NCBI RefSeq assembly: GCF_021216675.1
Contig: NZ_CP086120.1
Location: forward strand, 5,392,501 to 5,456,500
DNA from: Streptomyces gobiensis
GTDB taxonomy: Bacteria; Actinomycetota; Actinomycetes; Streptomycetales; Streptomycetaceae
DNA: 64,000 nt
Reading direction: 5' to 3'
The position numbers were made by a program, and so were the translations under genes. The notes below the pieces were generated by a model, which did not search any database, was not told the origin of the DNA, and was given only the letters and a program-made list of their open reading frames with translations. Positions 15,359 to 22,477 of the stretch are shown in pieces (within the stretch, counting starts at the first letter, position 1; every line of letters starts with the position of its first letter).

Positions 15359-15388
15359 AGGTAACCCATGGCCAGGTAACCCATGGCC
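15359..15388. repeat. 15-bp tandem repeat in a promoter region
   Basis: AGGTAACCCATGGCC occurs twice in direct tandem just upstream of the DUF4442 gene. The first copy overlaps an inverted repeat GTTAC-N6-GTAAC (15350-15365), so the duplication may have multiplied half-sites of an operator. Confidence 0.7.
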
Positions 15389-15391
15389 GTC

Positions 15392-16135
15392 TCAGATCGC
15401 TGAAGTGGTCCGCCAGAGCTCCGCGAGAGCCGGGTCGCCCTCGGTGGTGAGCCCGCTCTCATAGGGCATCCGGTTCCACAGCGCGAGGTACAGCACCTCG
15501 GCCGGACCGCTGATCTCGCAGTCCGCCGGTTCCCCGGCGCCCCGGGTGACCTCCGGCGGCTCTGTGGTGATCCGTACGGTCCAGGTCTGCTCCGCGCCCA
15601 TATCCGTGGCGCGTACCCGCAGCACCTGTGGCCGTTCACTGCGCACCCGGCTCCGCTTCCGGGTGTGGAAGCCCACAAGCAGTTCATCGATACCGTCGGC
15701 CGCCACTATGGGATCCACGGGGGAGAGCGCTTGCCCCTCGGCCAGCTCGGCGTCGATGCGGTGGAGCGTAGTCTCATGTGTCTGCCGACGGGCCCAGAAG
15801 GTGCGGGGCGAGGGGGAGCCATGCAGAAAGGTCCAGCACCGCAGGTCCTCGGGTGCGGCCGTGAGCCGGTCCACCAGCCGCTGATGCCCGTCCCGGAACC
15901 AGGCTCCCAACTCCTCGTCCGGCACGGTCTCCTCACCGAACGGAGCCGCCTCCATAAGCCGCTCGACGACAAAGCGCGTGGCCCAGCGGTGGACCAGCCC
16001 CTGGTGGCGCACCAGATCCCGGACCTGCCAGTCGGGGCAGGACGGTACCTCGGCGTCGAACCCGGCCTCCTCGGCCGCGGCGATCAGAGACTGGCCCTCG
16101 CGACTGAGAGCGGTGATGAAATCAGCGGTCTCCAT
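15392..16135 (-). CDS. Maleylpyruvate isomerase / mycothiol-dependent enzyme family protein
   Basis: A 247-residue protein of the TIGR03083/DinB-like mycothiol-dependent family. The N-terminal helical bundle contains CPDWQVRDLVRHQGLVHRW, with the early His of the metal site, and RRQTHETTLHRIDAE, with the later ones. The C-terminal domain is the small MDMPI C domain. Members use mycothiol, the actinobacterial thiol, to isomerise or detoxify small molecules; the substrate here is unknown. ATG at 16135 is used; an upstream extension would run into the ROK operator region. Confidence 0.88.
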   Translation of the reverse strand: METADFITALSREGQSLIAAAEEAGFDAEVPSCPDWQVRDLVRHQGLVHRWATRFVVERLMEAAPFGEETVPDEELGAWFRDGHQRLVDRLTAAPEDLRCWTFLHGSPSPRTFWARRQTHETTLHRIDAELAEGQALSPVDPIVAADGIDELLVGFHTRKRSRVRSERPQVLRVRATDMGAEQTWTVRITTEPPEVTRGAGEPADCEISGPAEVLYLALWNRMPYESGLTTEGDPALAELWRTTSAI

Positions 16136-16169
16136 GACCCGGATTGTGCCAGTCCCGACTCGCCCCCTG

Positions 16170-16194
16170 GCTTTGTTTATAGCGGACACAAAGC
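16170..16194. promoter_or_regulatory. Inverted repeat GCTTTGT-N11-ACAAAGC, candidate ROK-repressor operator
   Basis: Perfect 7-bp arms in an AT-rich patch directly between the mycothiol-enzyme and ROK-regulator starts, 12 bases before the latter. Arm length and spacing resemble NagC/XylR-type ROK operators, so self-repression by the adjacent ROK regulator is the simplest reading. Confidence 0.55.
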
Positions 16195-16206
16195 AAGAAT
16201 AGAGGG

Positions 16207-17436
16207 GTGACCCAGATTCGTACCAGGCCGGACAGGGGCCGAAGTGTGCTCGGGCCCGCGCTGGAACTCGTGCACACGGGCCGTGCGCCGACCCGCGCCG
16301 TGCTCACCGCCGAGCTCGGTGTGACGCGGGCGACCGCGGGCGCCGTCGCCGCCGAGCTGCAGGCGCTCGGCCTCATCACCGTCGACTCCCGGCCCACGAT
16401 CGCCGCCGGCACCCAGGGCCGTCCCTCCCACCGGCTGGCCATCGACCCCGAAGGGCCGGTCGTACTCGCCGCCCAGGTGCACTCCGACGGCTTCCGCGCC
16501 GCGCTCGTCGGGCTCGGCGGCCGAATCGTCGCCACCGCGCCCGGCTGCGGAACCGTCGCCGCCGACCCGGCCCAAGTCCTCGGCGAAGTCGTCGAAACCG
16601 GCGCACAGCTGCTGCGGGACACCGGTCGCCGCTGTGTCGGTGCCGGGCTCGCGGTGCCGTCCGCCGTAGCCGAGCCCGAGGGCACCGCCCTCAACCCCCT
16701 CCACCTCGCCTGGCCCGTGGGAGCCCCCGTCCGTGAGGTCTTCACCCAGCGCCTGGCCGACGCGGCCATCCCCGGGCCCGCACCGGACCGTATCGCCACT
16801 GGCTTCGCCGCCAACGATGTCAACCTCGGCGCGCTCGCCGAGCATCGCCATGGCGCGGGCCGAGGAGCCCAGCATCTGCTCTGTGTCGCCACCGGCCACC
16901 GGGGCGTCGGCGGCGCCCTCGTACTCGACGGCCGGTTGCACACCGGAAGCTCGGGACTGGCCCTGGAGGTCGGCCATCTCACCGTCGACCCGCAGGGACG
17001 GCCCTGCCACTGCGGCAGCCGTGGCTGTCTGGATGTGGAGACGGACCCCCTCGCGCTGCTGGAAGCGGCCGGGCGTGACCCGGGCCCGGAGGTCTCCTTG
17101 CTGGACCAGGCCCGGGACATGCTCCGCAAGGAGTACGCCATCGATGAAGCGGTGCGCTCAGCCGCCCATTTCCTCATCGACCGGCTCGGACTGGGACTCG
17201 CCGGGCTGGTGAACATCCTCAACCCGGACCGCATCATCCTCGGTGGCCTCCACCGTGAGCTGCTGCTGGCCGATGAGGAGCGGCTGCGCGCCGTTGTCGC
17301 GGACCGCAGCCTGTGGGGGCGCAGCGGGGGAGTGCCGGTGCTGGCCTGCGCCCTGGACCACAACAGCCTGGTCGGCGCGGCCGAGTTGGCGTGGCAGCCG
17401 GTGCTGGACGATCCGCTGCTGCTGCAGGAAGACTGA
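16207..17436 (+). CDS. ROK-family transcriptional regulator
   Basis: A 409-residue protein: an N-terminal winged helix (about 15-75, TRAVLTAELGVTRATAGAVAAELQALGLI) followed by a ROK ATPase-like domain with VGGALVLDGRLHTG, LEVGHLT and the zinc cluster CHCGSRGC. It presumably represses sugar genes and releases on binding a sugar or sugar phosphate. The GTG start has GAGG close upstream, and a 25-bp inverted repeat immediately precedes it. The GNAT gene starts 6 bases after its stop and is probably co-transcribed. No sugar transporter is adjacent, so its targets may lie elsewhere. Confidence 0.9.
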   Translation: MTQIRTRPDRGRSVLGPALELVHTGRAPTRAVLTAELGVTRATAGAVAAELQALGLITVDSRPTIAAGTQGRPSHRLAIDPEGPVVLAAQVHSDGFRAALVGLGGRIVATAPGCGTVAADPAQVLGEVVETGAQLLRDTGRRCVGAGLAVPSAVAEPEGTALNPLHLAWPVGAPVREVFTQRLADAAIPGPAPDRIATGFAANDVNLGALAEHRHGAGRGAQHLLCVATGHRGVGGALVLDGRLHTGSSGLALEVGHLTVDPQGRPCHCGSRGCLDVETDPLALLEAAGRDPGPEVSLLDQARDMLRKEYAIDEAVRSAAHFLIDRLGLGLAGLVNILNPDRIILGGLHRELLLADEERLRAVVADRSLWGRSGGVPVLACALDHNSLVGAAELAWQPVLDDPLLLQED

Positions 17437-17441
17437 CCTGT

Positions 17442-17942
17442 ATGCACGTACGCCACGGCCGCACCGGTGATCTGCCACTGTGTCAGGACATCGAACGGGC
17501 AGCCGGAGCGGCCTTCCGTGACCTGGGCATGGAGGCGATCGCTGACGATGAGCCGCCCACGCTCGATGTCCTGGACGGCTACCGGCGGGCCGGGCGCCTG
17601 TGGGTGGCCGCCGACGACCTCACCGACCGGCCGCTGGCCTGTCTGCTGGCCGCCCGGGTCGACGGCTGCACCCACATCGAGCAGCTGTCAGTGCACCCGG
17701 ACAGCGCCCGGCGCGGCATCGGCCGGGCGCTGCTCGGCCACGCGGCGGCGGCCGAGGGCGGACGGCCGCTGACGCTCACCACCTTCAGCGAGGTGCCCTG
17801 GAACGCCCCGTACTACGAGCGCATCGGCTTCCGTCGGCTCGCGGAGAGCGAACTGACGCCAGGACTCAAGAAGATCCAGGCGGCCGAGACCGAGCTGGGG
17901 CTCCACCGGTGGCCGCGGGTGTGTATGCGGCGCGCGGGCTGA
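17442..17942 (+). CDS. GNAT-family N-acetyltransferase
   Basis: A 166-residue GNAT protein. The acetyl-CoA-binding motif A is present as HIEQLSVHPDSARRGIGRALLGHA, with the R/Q-x-x-G-x-G/A loop as RRGIGRA. The C-terminal strand contains NAPYYERIGFRRL. It transfers an acetyl group to an amine of unknown identity. ATG at 17442 follows the ROK regulator stop by only a few bases, suggesting an operon. Confidence 0.9.
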   Translation: MHVRHGRTGDLPLCQDIERAAGAAFRDLGMEAIADDEPPTLDVLDGYRRAGRLWVAADDLTDRPLACLLAARVDGCTHIEQLSVHPDSARRGIGRALLGHAAAAEGGRPLTLTTFSEVPWNAPYYERIGFRRLAESELTPGLKKIQAAETELGLHRWPRVCMRRAG

Positions 17943-17959
17943 CGTCGTCTGGCGCGCGG

Positions 17960-18736
17960 TCAGAGGAAGCGGCGCAGCACCCGGTTGAACTCCTCCGGGC
18001 GCTCGACACCGGGCAGATGGGCGCAGTCCTCGATCACTTCCAGAACCGCGCCCGGCACCCGGTCCCGGATGAACTCGGCGTCCCTGACCGGCGTATAGGT
18101 GTCCTCACGCCCGACGACGACCAGCGTCGGCACCGTGATGGATGTCAGCAGCCCGGTGTAGTCGGGCCGTTCCGCCCGCGCCCGCAGCGCGGCGGCCGCG
18201 CCCTCGGGCGGTGCGGCCAGCATCATCGCCCGTACCCGGGCAGTGGCTTCGGTGTGCCGGGGTGCGACCATCTTGCCGATGGCCTCGGCGGTGTAGCCGC
18301 CCAGCCCCTCACGCAGCAGCCGGTCGGCCAGCTCGTGGCGCCACCGCTTCCCGGCCTCGGACTCCGCGTACACCGATGTATCGGAGAGGATGAGCGCGCG
18401 CACCCGCTGTGGGAAGAGGCGGTAGAACTCCAGGGTGATCTGACCCCCCATCGATACCCCGCCGATGGTGGCCGTCGGCTCGCCCAGATGATCCAGCAGC
18501 GCCGCGATATCCTCCGCGAAGAGCGACCATGGCATCGTTCCCGGCAGCACGCCACTGTGCCCGTACCCCCGCAGATCCGGCACGATCACCCGGTACCCGG
18601 CCGTGGCGAACTCCTCGAGCTGCGGCGCCCAGAGTGACCGGTCGAAGGGGTGCCCGTGCACCAGCACCAGGGGCTCCCCGCTGCCCTCGTCCTCGTAGGC
18701 GATCTCTATTCCGTTGACTGACGCTGAACTGGCCAT
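17960..18736 (-). CDS. Alpha/beta hydrolase
   Basis: A 258-residue alpha/beta fold hydrolase. VLVHGHPFDRSLW forms the oxyanion region; the nucleophile elbow is GGVSMGG near residue 94; VVVGREDTYTP carries the acid and DCAHLPGVERPEEF the catalytic His. Family members include esterases, perhydrolases and 3-oxoadipate enol-lactone-type enzymes; the substrate is not predictable. It is convergent with the GNAT gene, with 17 bases between stops. Confidence 0.9.
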   Translation of the reverse strand: MASSASVNGIEIAYEDEGSGEPLVLVHGHPFDRSLWAPQLEEFATAGYRVIVPDLRGYGHSGVLPGTMPWSLFAEDIAALLDHLGEPTATIGGVSMGGQITLEFYRLFPQRVRALILSDTSVYAESEAGKRWRHELADRLLREGLGGYTAEAIGKMVAPRHTEATARVRAMMLAAPPEGAAAALRARAERPDYTGLLTSITVPTLVVVGREDTYTPVRDAEFIRDRVPGAVLEVIEDCAHLPGVERPEEFNRVLRRFL

Positions 18737-18781
18737 CGGGAGAGACTAGATCACAGCCCCGGCCCGCGTAGCCTCGTGGAC

Positions 18782-19165
18782 ATGATTCCTGCCGAGATCG
18801 CCGAGAGCCCCTACGTCAGCCTTGTCACCTTCCGCCGTGACGGCAGCGCTGTGCCCACCCCCGTCTGGGCCGTGGAGGACGCCGGTGAGCTGCTGGTGTG
18901 GACCCGGGACGACTCCGGGAAGGTCAAACGGCTGCGCCGGGACAGCAGGGTGACCATCACGCCCTGTGATGTCCGGGGGCGGCACAAGGAGAACGCCGTG
19001 ACCGTGACGGGGAGCGGCCGACTCATGGACGGGGAAGGGGAGCTGGCCCGGGTGCGCAAGGCGATGCGGCGCAAATACGGCTGGCGGTTCCGGATCGCCG
19101 ATTCCGGCGGGGCGCTGATCAGAGGCGGCAAGCGGCCGCATATGGGGGTCGCGGTCAGCCTCTGA
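18782..19165 (+). CDS. PPOX-class F420-dependent oxidoreductase
   Basis: A 127-residue split-barrel protein. SPYVSLVTFRRDGSAVPTPVW is the strand pair typical of actinobacterial PPOX/pyridoxamine-oxidase-like proteins that use the deazaflavin F420; DDSGKVKRLRRDSRVTITPCD binds the cofactor tail. The likely role is a hydride transfer with F420H2 on an unknown substrate. ATG at 18782 is preferred over a GTG two codons earlier. Confidence 0.85.
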   Translation: MIPAEIAESPYVSLVTFRRDGSAVPTPVWAVEDAGELLVWTRDDSGKVKRLRRDSRVTITPCDVRGRHKENAVTVTGSGRLMDGEGELARVRKAMRRKYGWRFRIADSGGALIRGGKRPHMGVAVSL

Positions 19166-19207
19166 GCCGGGTACTCCCCGGAGCACGAGAAGCCGCTGGC
19201 CGTACGA

Positions 19208-19669
19208 TCAGCCAGGCAGGGCCCGTGCCGGATCCGGGCAGGGTTCGCGCAGTGGGGTGACCGGCGCCGCCACCGGGAGGGTGAACCAGACCACCTTCCC
19301 CTCGCCGCCCCGCTGGGCCCGCATTCCCCAGCTCTCACTGACCGCTGCCACCAGGGCCAGGCCACGGCCGCTGGTAGCCAGCGTGGTTGCCGAGCGGACT
19401 TCGGGCAGCCGGGGGTCATGGTCGCGCACAGAGACCGTCAACCGGTCCCACAGCAGCACTATTTCCACCGTGCAGTGCTTGTCGGGGCCGGTATGGCGGT
19501 GGACATTGGCCAGCAGCTCGGTGATGCCGAGCGCGGCCGTGTCGATCAGCGGGTCCAGATGCCAGTAGCGGAGCTGGGCGGAGACGATGCGGCGTACCTG
19601 GCCGATGCGTGACGGCAGTGCCTGGAACTCGACCGCACAGTGCCGACTGGGGTTGGGGCGACTGATCAC
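19208..19669 (-). CDS. ATP-binding anti-sigma-factor-like protein (HATPase_c)
   Basis: A 153-residue protein with a GHKL ATPase fold. The N-box is ELLANVHRHTG, the G1 box DHDPRLP and the G2 region TSGRGLALVAAVSESWG. It matches the RsbW/SpoIIAB-like group abundant in Streptomyces, which binds sigma factors or anti-anti-sigma proteins and acts in stress or development. No partner antagonist is adjacent. Ser kinase activity is possible but unproven. Confidence 0.88.
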   Translation of the reverse strand: MISRPNPSRHCAVEFQALPSRIGQVRRIVSAQLRYWHLDPLIDTAALGITELLANVHRHTGPDKHCTVEIVLLWDRLTVSVRDHDPRLPEVRSATTLATSGRGLALVAAVSESWGMRAQRGGEGKVVWFTLPVAAPVTPLREPCPDPARALPG

Positions 19670-19782
19670 GACTGCGACTCCCTGGGGCCGGGGCGGCGTG
19701 CGTGGAAGGAGGATCCGCCGGAGCAGTGATCCTTAAGTATCAGCGTGATTCAGCTCATATAATTGCGCAAATCGGACGGTGT

Positions 19783-20109
19783 TCAAGGGTGCACGATGCG
19801 TCGCTGTGTGGCAATCTTGGCCGCCCGCTCCCGCGCCTCCCGCACCGCCGCGAGCAGTCGTTCCCGGCTCGGGGCGGCCAGCCGCAGCGCGTAGTGGGTG
19901 CCGTTGATCGTCGCCATCGCCCGGTCCCGGGCGGCGTACCAGGGGCTGCTGACCCGCACCTGCTCCACCGGCGCGCTGTCGATCTCCCGGCCATAGCTGG
20001 TCAGGAGAACCAGCCGGCCATCGCGGACGAGTACCTGACCACCTCGGGTGAGTGAGCGCAGCCACCGCCCGATCCGCACCCCGGTCGCGTCGAACTCAGG
20101 CTCCACCAT
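19783..20109 (-). CDS. Conserved hypothetical protein
   Basis: A 108-residue soluble protein that I do not recognise. Sequence such as GGQVLVRDGRLVLLTSYGREIDSAPVEQVRVSSPW suggests a beta-rich PH-like or split-barrel fold, followed by a charged C-terminal helix (RERLLAAVREARERAAK). It stands alone between an anti-sigma-like gene and a PLP enzyme. Codon use fits a real gene. Confidence 0.7.
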   Translation of the reverse strand: MVEPEFDATGVRIGRWLRSLTRGGQVLVRDGRLVLLTSYGREIDSAPVEQVRVSSPWYAARDRAMATINGTHYALRLAAPSRERLLAAVREARERAAKIATQRRIVHP

Positions 20110-20210
20110 GGCGCACCGCCTTCCACCCGTGTCGCTGCTCCGCAGCCATCCATGCTTCGCAGTCTGCCCGCGAACCGGCCGGTAGGCCAGGGTCCGCTTA
20201 TGATCGCCGG

Positions 20211-21365
20211 GTGAGCATCACCGAGCAGGCAGAAAACAACGGCTCAGGCACGGGGCCGGGCACCGCGATGGCCACCGTCGATGTGGACCGTACCGAGCCT
20301 GCCTACCGCGACTGGCTCAAAGAAGCGGTACGCAAGGTCCAGGCCGATGCCAACCGCAGTGCCGACACCCATCTGCTGCTCTTCCCGCTGCCCGAGCGCT
20401 GGGGCATCGACCTATATCTCAAAGATGAGTCCACACACCCCACCGGCAGCCTTAAGCACCGGCTGGCCCGGTCGCTCTTCCTCTATGGGCTGTGCAACGG
20501 CTGGATCCGCCCCGGCAAGCCGGTCATCGAGGCGTCCAGCGGCTCCACTGCCGTCTCCGAGGCCTACTTCGCCAAGCTGATCGGGGTGCCGTTCATCGCG
20601 GTGATGCCACGCACCACCAGCAGCGAGAAGACCCGGCTCATCGAGTTCCACGGCGGCCGGTGCCATCTGGTGGACGACCCGCAGACGGTGTACGAGGTCT
20701 CCGCCGCCCTGGCCGCGGAGACCGGCGGACACTATATGGACCAGTTCACTTACGCCGAGCGGGCCACCGACTGGCGTGGCAACAACAACATCGCCGAGTC
20801 GATCTACGAGCAGCTGCGGCTGGAGCGCTACCCCGAACCCGCCTGGATTGTGGCGGCCGCGGGTACCGGCGGCACCTCGGCGACCATCGCCCGGTATGTC
20901 CACTACATGCAGTACGACACCCGGATCTGTGTGCCCGACCCGGAGAACTCCTGCTTCTTCGACGGCTGGGTCAGGGGCGACCCGGGCGCGGTGAGCGACT
21001 GCGGATCCCGGATCGAGGGCATCGGGCGGCCCCGGATGGAGCCGAGCTTCGTGCCCGGTGCCATCGACCGGATGATGAAGGTCCCGGACGCGGCGAGCGT
21101 CGCGGCGGTACGGGCGCTGGAGGCCGCCATCGGCCGCAGGGCGGGCGGCTCCACCGGCACCGGGCTGTGGAGCGCGCTGAAGATTGTCGCGGAGATGGTC
21201 GCAGGCGGCCGTACGGGCTCGGTCGTCACCCTGATCTGCGACCCGGGCGACCGCTATCTCGACAAGTACTACTCGGACGCGTGGCTGGCGGAGCAGGGGC
21301 TGGACATCGCACCGTACTCGGCGGCCATCGAGACCTTCCTGCGGACCGGCGCCTGGCCGGACTAG
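20211..21365 (+). CDS. PLP-dependent cysteine synthase-family protein (Cds1-like cysteine desulfhydrase)
   Basis: A 384-residue fold-type II PLP enzyme. The PLP lysine is K82 in THPTGSLKHRLA; EASSGSTAVSEAYFAKLIGVPF is the substrate-binding loop and AAAGTGGTSATIARY the phosphate-binding loop. Length and sequence resemble the mycobacterial Cds1 group, which degrades L-cysteine to sulfide, pyruvate and ammonia, more than OASS-type cysteine synthases. GTG at 20211 is the chosen start; it directly precedes a low-complexity leader of about 25 residues. Confidence 0.85.
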   Translation: MSITEQAENNGSGTGPGTAMATVDVDRTEPAYRDWLKEAVRKVQADANRSADTHLLLFPLPERWGIDLYLKDESTHPTGSLKHRLARSLFLYGLCNGWIRPGKPVIEASSGSTAVSEAYFAKLIGVPFIAVMPRTTSSEKTRLIEFHGGRCHLVDDPQTVYEVSAALAAETGGHYMDQFTYAERATDWRGNNNIAESIYEQLRLERYPEPAWIVAAAGTGGTSATIARYVHYMQYDTRICVPDPENSCFFDGWVRGDPGAVSDCGSRIEGIGRPRMEPSFVPGAIDRMMKVPDAASVAAVRALEAAIGRRAGGSTGTGLWSALKIVAEMVAGGRTGSVVTLICDPGDRYLDKYYSDAWLAEQGLDIAPYSAAIETFLRTGAWPD

Positions 21366-21455
21366 CCGAACTAGCCGGAGCAGCAGGACGAGCAGGATCA
21401 GCCCTGCCCCGCGCCGGGGGAGTTCGGGCTGCGGCCGTAGGCCGCTGGCGCCCCG

Positions 21456-22295
21456 TCAGTTATCGCTGTCAGACAGCGCGGCAGACCCGGCGGCGGTGGT
21501 GGCCGGCGCCACCACCAGCTCGGCCACCCGGTCCTCGATCTCCGCGCGGTCCTCGGCGGTCAGACCCTCATCGGTGATCAGTGTGTCGACCTCCGACAGC
21601 GCGGCAAACGAACTGAGGCCCACCGTTCGCCATTTGGTGTGATCGGCGACCACCACGACGCGCCGGGCGGAGCGGATGAAGTGCCGATTGGTCTCCGCCT
21701 CCGCCAGATTGGGTGTCGAAAGCCCGGCTTCCACCGAGATGCCATGCACCCCCAGAAAGAGCACATCGAAGTGGAGCGAACTGATCGCGGAGTCCGCCAC
21801 CGGACCCACCAGCGAATCCGAGGGGGTGCGCACCCCGCCGGTGAGCACCACCGTCGCGGCCCCCGGCGGCGTCCCCGCGCAGTGGAAGACATCGGCGACC
21901 CGCACCGAGTTCGTCACCACGGTCAGATGGGGCACCCCGAGCAGCCGCGCCGCCAGCGCATGCGTTGTGGTGCCACCGGAGAGTGCGACCGCGCTGCCCG
22001 GCACGGCCAGCGGGGCCGCCGCACGGGCGATGTCCTCCTTCGCGGAAAGCTCCAGGGCCGACTTCGCCTCAAACCCGGGCTCATGGCTGCTCGCCGCCGC
22101 CACCGGCACCGCGCCGCCGTGCACCTTCTCCACAACGCCTTGCCGGGCGAGGGCGTCCAGATCCCGGCGCACCGTCATATCGGAGACACGCAGCCTGCGG
22201 GTGAGCTCATTGACCCGTACCCCGCCCCGGCGCCGTACCTCTTCCAGGATGAGCGCGCGCCGCTGCTCCGCCAGGAGATTCTGGTTGTCCGTCAC
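21456..22295 (-). CDS. DeoR/GlpR-family transcriptional regulator
   Basis: A 279-residue DeoR-type repressor. The N-terminal winged helix is RRGGVRVNELTRRLRVSDMTVRRDLDALARQGVVEKVHGG. The C-terminal sugar-phosphate sensor domain includes ALSGGTTTHALAARL and SISSLHFDVLFLGVHGIS-like residues, with VVVADHTKW near the end. GTG at 22295 is chosen because GGAGG lies at ideal distance; an ATG at 22307 is the alternative. Target genes are not evident locally. Confidence 0.88.
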   Translation of the reverse strand: MTDNQNLLAEQRRALILEEVRRRGGVRVNELTRRLRVSDMTVRRDLDALARQGVVEKVHGGAVPVAAASSHEPGFEAKSALELSAKEDIARAAAPLAVPGSAVALSGGTTTHALAARLLGVPHLTVVTNSVRVADVFHCAGTPPGAATVVLTGGVRTPSDSLVGPVADSAISSLHFDVLFLGVHGISVEAGLSTPNLAEAETNRHFIRSARRVVVVADHTKWRTVGLSSFAALSEVDTLITDEGLTAEDRAEIEDRVAELVVAPATTAAGSAALSDSDN

Positions 22296-22477
22296 CTCGT
22301 CCTCCATTCTCCGCGCGCGGCCGCCGGTCGGGCACATCCTCGCACGGGCTCCGGTGACGGTGACTGTCCCGGCAACCGTCACGATTTCGCTTCGCATTCA
22401 ACGCACAGGGCTGTGCCGGGCCCGGTGCGGCCACGATGCTGGGAGGTAGACACTGTTGGACTTCGGGGGATCTGAAC

